17,106 nucleotides of DNA, from contig JBAZQS010000015.1 in NCBI GenBank assembly GCA_041645075.1, positions 1 to 17,106 of the forward strand, in the 5' to 3' direction. This document shows positions 12,953 through 17,106 of this stretch, piece by piece (within the stretch, counting starts at the first letter, position 1; each line of letters begins with the position of its first letter). The translations under genes and the position numbers were made by a program. Origin of the DNA: JBAZQS01 sp041645075. GTDB lineage: Bacteria; Patescibacteriota; Patescibacteriia; 2-01-FULL-39-33. The notes under the pieces are model-generated. The model ran no database searches and was not told where the DNA came from. It saw only the letters and a program-made list of their open reading frames with translations.

Positions 12953-13933
12953 ATGAATAACCAATATGACGTGATAATCGTTGGCGGCGGGCCGGCCGGC
13001 TTAACGGCTTCAATCTATGCCTCTAGACGGAATTTAAAAACCTTGGTTATTGCCAAAGGCCTCGGCGGCCAGATGGCCATGACCAATGAAATTGAAAATT
13101 ATCCGGGTTTGGATTTAATTAGCGGCGCTGATTTGGCGCAAAAAATGCAAAAGCAGGCGGAAAAATGGGAAACCAAGTTTGACTATAATGAGGTGGTCGC
13201 GATTAATAAAGTTGACCAAGGTTTTATCGTAAAAACCAATAAAGATGATTTTGAAGCCAGGGCCGTGATTTTGGCTTTTGGCCTGACGCCCAGGGATTTG
13301 GGCGTGCCCGGCGAAGAAAAATTAAAAGGCCGCGGCGTCGCCTATTGCGCCACTTGCGACGGGCCGTTTTATAAGAATAAAATTGTGGGCGTGGTGGGCG
13401 GCGGCAATGCGGCGTTAGAATCGGCGATTTATTTGTCCGGCATTGCTAAAAAGGCATACTTGATATATTTCAGCCCAAAATTCAACGCGGAAGGGTATTT
13501 GGTGGCCAAAGCCAAAGCCATTAAAAATATAGAATTTTTATGTTGCGCGCAGGTAAAAGAAATCAAGGGCGACAAAAAAGTTGAGTCAGTTATTTTAGCC
13601 GATATAGATGGCCAAACCAAATCAGCCGAAATAAAATTAGACGGACTATTCATTGAAATCGGCTATCAGGCAAAAACCGGCTGGCTTAAAGGATTTGTTG
13701 ATTTAAACGAGCGGGGGGAAATTATGGTTAATCGCGACGGCGAGACCTCGGTTCCCGGTGTTTTTGCGGCGGGCGATTGCGCTGATTCCCGCTATAAACA
13801 AATTGTTATTTCCGCGGGTGAGGGCGCCAAAACGGCGCTTCAGGCGTATAAATATATTGTGGCCACCAGTGGCGGCCGATTACTTCCTGATTGGGGCAAG
13901 AGCAAAAAAATTGATGGTAATATTTTGGAATAA
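12953..13933 (+). CDS. trxB: thioredoxin reductase-like flavoprotein
   Basis: 326-aa FAD flavoprotein of the low-molecular-weight TrxR family, passing electrons to thioredoxin. Visible: FAD-binding GGGPAG (11-16), GGQM near 38-41, redox-active CATC (132-135), second nucleotide-fold GGGNAALE (149-156), and the C-terminal FAD motif GVFAAGDCAD (269-278). The NADPH 2'-phosphate motif (HRRDxFR after the second fold) is absent; the aligned segment reads LIYFSPKFNAE (170-180). The electron donor may therefore be NADH, ferredoxin or flavodoxin rather than NADPH. The gene closes the operon begun by the CsoR-like repressor. The spacer before it is a run of TAGTAA-like units. Length matches the family. 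Confidence 0.92.
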   Translation: MNNQYDVIIVGGGPAGLTASIYASRRNLKTLVIAKGLGGQMAMTNEIENYPGLDLISGADLAQKMQKQAEKWETKFDYNEVVAINKVDQGFIVKTNKDDFEARAVILAFGLTPRDLGVPGEEKLKGRGVAYCATCDGPFYKNKIVGVVGGGNAALESAIYLSGIAKKAYLIYFSPKFNAEGYLVAKAKAIKNIEFLCCAQVKEIKGDKKVESVILADIDGQTKSAEIKLDGLFIEIGYQAKTGWLKGFVDLNERGEIMVNRDGETSVPGVFAAGDCADSRYKQIVISAGEGAKTALQAYKYIVATSGGRLLPDWGKSKKIDGNILE

Positions 13934-13945
13934 GATTATTCTTTT

Positions 13946-13970
13946 GCTCCTTTTTTTAGAAAAAAGGAGC
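13946..13970. repeat. A/T-stem hairpin, dispersed copy 2
   Basis: GCTCCTTTTTT and AAAAAAGGAGC form an 11-bp perfect stem around TAG, flanked by TTTT/AAAA that nearly extends it. It matches the reverse complement of 516-546. It follows the trxB stop by 12 nt and may end the operon, but no free T-run follows the 3' arm. Confidence 0.6.
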
Positions 13971-13980
13971 GCAAAAAATC

Positions 13981-14168
13981 GCAGCTAGTAAAAAATCCAG
14001 ACAAAACCAGGCGCTTCACAAAGCTAATTTTTTGATTCACTATTATTTTTTTAATGATTTTTTCAAGGAGAATAATAGTTCAGCAAAAAATTTGCCCATA
14101 ATCCCGCCAAAGGCGGGATGGCAACGCTTTGTTCCGCTTGGTTTTGTTTCTGGATTTTTTAATGCTGC
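13981..14168. repeat. 188-nt near-palindromic element
   Basis: This gene-free spacer folds on itself at three levels. The outer arms run from GCAGC at 13981 and GCTGC at 14164-14168. They include AAAAAATCCAG and ACAAAACCA (left) matching CTGGATTTTTT and TGGTTTTGT (right), and CAAAGC matching GCTTTG. The inner arms are AATTTTTTG and ACTATTATT (about 14026-14046) against AATAATAGT and CAAAAAATT (about 14071-14092). A separate hairpin ATCCCGCC-AAA-GGCGGGAT sits at 14101-14119. It could be a MITE-like repeat or a structured RNA, lying between trxB and rnhB next to a dispersed hairpin. Confidence 0.6.
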
Positions 14169-14209
14169 ATAAATGCATAATACAAAATTTTATACTAAAA
14201 TCAATGCCA

Positions 14210-14238
14210 TTTATTTTTTTTAAGCGAAGGCTTATAAT
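14210..14238 (+). promoter_or_regulatory. candidate promoter of rnhB
   Basis: TATAAT (14233-14238) 17 nt after TTTATT (14210-14215). The same TTTATT-17-TATAAT arrangement precedes the methyltransferase gene. The start would lie just upstream of the ATG at 14256, giving a short leader. Confidence 0.5.
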
Positions 14239-14255
14239 GGAATAGAATCTTAATT

Positions 14256-14861
14256 ATGAATATCAAATACGAAAAACAATTGATAAATGATGGCTATAAT
14301 TTTATTGCCGGCCTTGACGAGGCGGGCCGCGGTTCATGGGCCGGCCCGGTCGTGGCGGCTTGCTTGATTTTTGACTTAAAAATTCCTTTGGAAAAATTGT
14401 TAAAAATCAATGACTCCAAGCTTTTGACCATGAACATGAGAGAAAAGGCGTTTGACTGGCTAATTCAAAATTTTCAGTACGGCCTTGGCGTGGTTTCACA
14501 TAAGCTGATTGATTCTTTGGGAATTGTGCCGGCAACCAAGATGGCCATGAAACAGGCCGTAGAAAATTTATCGGTCCAGCCGGATTATTTATTAATTGAC
14601 GCGGTAAAATTATCCGAAATAACGATTCCACAAGAAAATATTATTAAAGGCGACCGGAAGATTTGGAGCATTGCCGCCGCCTCCATTGTCGCCAAAGTGG
14701 CGCGCGATAAAATAATGGCTGAAGAGCACGAAAAATTTCCGCAGTATGGATTTGACAAGCATAAGGGTTATGGCACGCGGTTGCATTATAAGATGCTTTG
14801 CAAGCACGGCATTTGCGAGATTCATCGGAAGAGCTATAAGCCGATTAAAAATTTGGCATAA
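14256..14861 (+). CDS. rnhB: ribonuclease HII
   Basis: 201-aa endonuclease that cuts the RNA strand of RNA-DNA hybrids and starts removal of misincorporated ribonucleotides. The family signature GLDEAGRGSWAGPVVAA is at residues 19-35 with catalytic Asp21 and Glu22. DSKLL follows at 53-57, a metal-binding Asp115 in YLLIDAVKL, and Asp151 in SIVAKVARDKIM. HKGYGT (169-174) is the usual C-terminal motif. Length is normal for bacteria. It stands alone, with its own likely promoter, between a palindromic element and the restriction-modification pair. Confidence 0.96.
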   Translation: MNIKYEKQLINDGYNFIAGLDEAGRGSWAGPVVAACLIFDLKIPLEKLLKINDSKLLTMNMREKAFDWLIQNFQYGLGVVSHKLIDSLGIVPATKMAMKQAVENLSVQPDYLLIDAVKLSEITIPQENIIKGDRKIWSIAAASIVAKVARDKIMAEEHEKFPQYGFDKHKGYGTRLHYKMLCKHGICEIHRKSYKPIKNLA

Positions 14862-14900
14862 AATTTTGTTTTTTTATTTATTTTTAGAGGGGAGTAGGGT

Positions 14901-14932
14901 GTTTTTTCTGCTCCTGGAATCGCAGAAAAAAC
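14901..14932. other. hairpin upstream of the methyltransferase promoter
   Basis: GTTTTTTCTGC (14901-14911) pairs perfectly with GCAGAAAAAAC (14922-14932) around a 10-nt loop. It ends 2 nt before the -35 box of the following promoter. The T-run is inside the stem, so it is not a standard terminator for rnhB. Confidence 0.55.
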
Positions 14933-14934
14933 GA

Positions 14935-14963
14935 TTTATTTTATATGAAAAATACGCTATAAT
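14935..14963 (+). promoter_or_regulatory. promoter of the restriction-modification operon
   Basis: TTTATT (14935-14940), 17-nt spacer, TATAAT (14958-14963). The methyltransferase ATG at 14996 is preceded by AAGGAAAGGAT, one of few clear ribosome binding sites in the window. Confidence 0.6.
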
Positions 14964-14995
14964 AAATAAAGTTAAACCCTGAACAAGGAAAGGAT

Positions 14996-15742
14996 ATGCC
15001 AGATATTACCAAATTTTTAAATAAAATCATTTGCGGGGATGTGATTGATATAATGCAAAAAATGCCGGACGGGTCGGTTGATTTGGTCGTGACTTCACCG
15101 CCTTATAACCTAAAAAATTCTACCGGCAATGGTATGAAAGACGGACGCGGTGGCAAGTGGGCAAATGCCGCTTTACAAAAAGGATATTCGCACTATAACG
15201 ACAATATGCCACACAAAGAATATGTGAAGTGGCAAAGAGATTGCCTAACCGAAATGATGCGGCTAATCCCGGAGGACGGGGCAATTTTTTATAATCATAA
15301 ATGGCGAGTTCAGGGCGGACTACTACAAGATCGACAGGATATTGTCAGTGGTTTTCCTGTTCGCCAAATTGTTATTTGGAAACGCGCCGGTGGACTAAAT
15401 TTTAATGCTGGCTATTTTTTGCCGACCTATGAGGTTATTTATCTTATTGCTAAACCAAAATTTAAACTTGTGGAAAAAGCAAACGCTCACGCCGATATTT
15501 GGGAAGTGCCGCAAGAAATGAAAAATGGTCACCCCGCGCCTTTCCCCGTTAAGTTGATCGACAGAATTATTTCCGCAACAAATGCAAAAATTATTTTAGA
15601 TCCGTTTATGGGTTCCGGCACAACAGCAATTTCAGCAATAAATTTTAATCGAGATTATATTGGGATTGATATTTCGCCGGATTATTGCGAGTCGGCAAGA
15701 AAAAGAATTAAACAACATCAATCGCAAACTAAACTATTATAA
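14996..15742 (+). CDS. type II DNA methyltransferase, beta class (probably N4-cytosine)
   Basis: 248-aa SAM-dependent DNA methyltransferase protecting host DNA from the adjacent endonuclease. Catalytic motif IV TSPPYNL is at residues 33-39 and the SAM-binding motif I DPFMGSGTT at 202-210, so the order is IV before I (beta class). The target recognition region is the short stretch between them. TSPPY is typical of N4-cytosine enzymes, and MvaI/BcnI-type systems known from the literature use m4C methyltransferases; N6-adenine methylation cannot be excluded. It starts after a good Shine-Dalgarno site with its own promoter. The endonuclease gene begins 3 nt after its stop, so methyltransferase is made first. 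Gene order and lower GC than neighbours fit a transferable unit. Confidence 0.92.
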   Translation: MPDITKFLNKIICGDVIDIMQKMPDGSVDLVVTSPPYNLKNSTGNGMKDGRGGKWANAALQKGYSHYNDNMPHKEYVKWQRDCLTEMMRLIPEDGAIFYNHKWRVQGGLLQDRQDIVSGFPVRQIVIWKRAGGLNFNAGYFLPTYEVIYLIAKPKFKLVEKANAHADIWEVPQEMKNGHPAPFPVKLIDRIISATNAKIILDPFMGSGTTAISAINFNRDYIGIDISPDYCESARKRIKQHQSQTKLL

Positions 15743-15745
15743 AAT

Positions 15746-16540
15746 ATGGTAAAACCAATTATTTATACAAAGCCGGCTTTAATAGCCAAACTCAAAGAAA
15801 TCTCTGCAGTGGGATTTGTTCCAAATGCGCGGAAAGGCAATCAAGGTGGAATTGGAAATACGCTTGAAGATTTACTTAGTATAAAAGAAAATAATTTACC
15901 AATTCCAAATGCGGCTGAATGGGAATTGAAAGCTCAACGCTTAAATTCAACCTCTCTTACCACACTTTTTCATATTGAGCCGTCGCCTCGCGCAGTCAAA
16001 TTTGTTCCGCAAGTTTTATTGCCACTTTACGGCTGGCCTCATCAAGAGGATGAAAGGAAATATCCAAAAGGTGAAATGAGTTTCAGACAAACAATTCATG
16101 GCAATTCTAGAAGCGACCGAGGATTTAAAGTTATTATTAATCGCAATGAACGAAAAATTCTAATCTCTTTTGATTCAAAAAGTGTTGATCCAAAACATAA
16201 GGACTGGCTCAAGTTTGTAAAAAAGAACGCCGGACTTGGCGAACTTAATCCACAACCATATTGGGGGTTTGATGATTTGGAACATAAGGCGGGGACAAAA
16301 TTGCTCAATACTTTTTATGTACAAGCAGAAATGGAAGTCAGACGCAAAAAAGAATTTTACCACTATACAAAAGTAATAATGTTGCAGAAATTCAGTTTTA
16401 AAGGATTTCTGAAAGCGCTTGAAGAAGGAAAAATTCTTGTAGATTTTGACGCGCGCACCGGACATAATCATGGAACTAAATTTAGAATGAAGCAGGATTG
16501 TTTGCCGATGTTGTATAAAAAGGTAACAAAAATTTTATAG
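15746..16540 (+). CDS. MvaI/BcnI-family type II restriction endonuclease
   Basis: 264-aa endonuclease resembling MvaI (CC/WGG) and BcnI (CC/SGG), enzymes that act as monomers and cut the two strands one after the other. Recognisable family stretch: VPNARKGNQGGIGNTLEDLL (25-44), IPNAAEWELKAQR (53-65), with the acidic residue in TLED and the ELK lysine as the probable metal-binding active site. Later comes FDARTGHNHGTKFR (about 234-247), where the family has a functional histidine. The cognate methyltransferase gene is 3 nt upstream. Recognition sequence cannot be read reliably; CCNGG-like is a family expectation. The protein appears full length and intact. Confidence 0.85.
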   Translation: MVKPIIYTKPALIAKLKEISAVGFVPNARKGNQGGIGNTLEDLLSIKENNLPIPNAAEWELKAQRLNSTSLTTLFHIEPSPRAVKFVPQVLLPLYGWPHQEDERKYPKGEMSFRQTIHGNSRSDRGFKVIINRNERKILISFDSKSVDPKHKDWLKFVKKNAGLGELNPQPYWGFDDLEHKAGTKLLNTFYVQAEMEVRRKKEFYHYTKVIMLQKFSFKGFLKALEEGKILVDFDARTGHNHGTKFRMKQDCLPMLYKKVTKIL

Positions 16541-16568
16541 TGAATATTTTAAGTTTTATATTAATTAG

Positions 16569-16577
16569 TGGTATAAT
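16569..16577 (+). promoter_or_regulatory. candidate extended -10 promoter
   Basis: TGGTATAAT: an extended -10 element (TG, one base, TATAAT) in the spacer after the endonuclease gene, 34 nt before the ATG at 16612. The -35 region is weak, as is common for extended -10 promoters. Confidence 0.5.
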
Positions 16578-16611
16578 ATAAACAAGCAGATAATTATTTA
16601 AGTAAAAATTT

Positions 16612-17106
16612 ATGCCCGAAGCAATAAAAGAAGTAGTAAAATATGGCGGCAATGAGCTGATTAAGGCAGACATTTTTAAGAAAGCCGGCTTAGAGGCAGG
16701 TATGCGGGTCGCGGATTTGGGTTGCGGGAATTTGGGATATTTTGCCATTCCTTCGGCCAAAATTGTGGGCAAGAACGGCCTGGTCTACGCGGTTGATATT
16801 TTAAAGTCGGTTTTGGAATCGGTCGCAAATTTAGCCAAGCACGAGGGCTTGGAAAATTTAAAAACTATTTGGTCCAATTTGGAAATCGTGGGCGCCGCAA
16901 AAATTTCCGCCGAAAGCTTGGACGCGGCTTATTTAATCAATATTTTATTCCAATCGCGTAAAGACGACCTGGTAATCCAAGAGGCATACCGCCTGTTAAA
17001 AATCGGCGGGAAGCTGATTATTATTGATTGGAAGCGCGTGAGTACGCCCTTTGGCCCGCTCGTGGCTGACCGAACCAAGCCGGAAGAGATTAAGGGGTTT
17101 GCCCAG
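16612..17106 (+). CDS. class I SAM-dependent methyltransferase (partial, runs off the window)
   Basis: An ATG at 16612 opens a frame with no stop to the window end (165 codons). Motif I RVADLGCGNLGYF (about 35-47), an acidic motif II strand LVYAVDI (about 59-65), and a later GGKLIIIDW (motif post-III/IV region) identify a Rossmann-fold methyltransferase of the UbiE/ArsM-like type. The N-terminal lead, with GGNELIKADIFKKAGLEAG before motif I, is usual for Patescibacterial members. The substrate is not identifiable and the C-terminus is missing. It has its own likely promoter, and GC content returns to the host level after the restriction-modification pair. Confidence 0.85.
   Translation, partial: MPEAIKEVVKYGGNELIKADIFKKAGLEAGMRVADLGCGNLGYFAIPSAKIVGKNGLVYAVDILKSVLESVANLAKHEGLENLKTIWSNLEIVGAAKISAESLDAAYLINILFQSRKDDLVIQEAYRLLKIGGKLIIIDWKRVSTPFGPLVADRTKPEEIKGFAQ

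Noticed and set aside
14901..14932. Hairpin as intrinsic terminator of rnhB
   Set aside because: The T-run is in the 5' arm and no T-run follows the stem.

Overview
The window looks like part of a chromosome from a candidate-phyla-radiation bacterium (Patescibacteria, Parcubacteria-like). The basis is inference: moderate-to-low GC, AT-rich leaders mostly without Shine-Dalgarno sites, tRNA genes without an encoded CCA, compact single-TM envelope proteins of unknown function, and a gyrA gene carrying a large intein. No rRNA or other marker is present to settle the taxonomy. TGA is used as a stop.

Layout. The first 0.6 kb holds an unrecognised 108-aa ORF running into a frameshifted tail of a large serine recombinase, evidence of a lost mobile element. 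From 0.6 to 8.0 kb five genes are packed on the minus strand. Read leftward they are an MBL-fold hydrolase, a membrane-anchored protein with a PsbP-like tail, GyrA with a 391-aa intein bearing an HNH-type endonuclease, a CaCA-type cation/Ca2+ exchanger, and a GalT-like nucleotidyltransferase, closed by an intrinsic terminator. From 8.0 to 8.45 kb lies an odd tRNA locus. A complete tRNA-Arg(CCU) sits inside what look like the two halves of a second tRNA-Arg(CCU), followed by a partial third copy and GC-rich hairpins. From 8.45 to 9.3 kb there is a leftward remnant operon: a 5'-truncated radical SAM gene translationally coupled to a divergent uracil-DNA-glycosylase-like gene.

From 9.3 to 9.85 kb there is no gene. 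This very AT-rich spacer carries two copies of a 20-bp palindrome (TGTCTAGACATGTCTAGACA), repeated GACAAAT half-sites and a perfect DnaA box. Protein genes to the left run left and protein genes to the right run right, so this is a candidate replication origin. A third palindrome plus a second DnaA box recurs at about 12.0 kb.

Rightward genes are a PlsC-like acyltransferase, tRNA-Ala(GGC), a membrane-anchored GerMN-domain protein, a predicted short RNA with its own consensus promoter and terminator, and a likely redox operon (CsoR/FrmR-family repressor, thioredoxin, thioredoxin reductase). A classic GGGGTAT-type operator sits inside the promoter of that operon. After it come a 188-nt near-palindromic element, RNase HII, a type II restriction-modification pair (beta-class DNA methyltransferase and MvaI/BcnI-family endonuclease), and the start of a class I SAM methyltransferase cut by the window edge.

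The strongest leads are the palindrome/DnaA-box modules at the strand switch, the nested tRNA locus, the HNH-type intein at an apparently unusual GyrA position, and the sensor/thioredoxin/reductase operon, in which both the repressor and the reductase lack hallmark residues.
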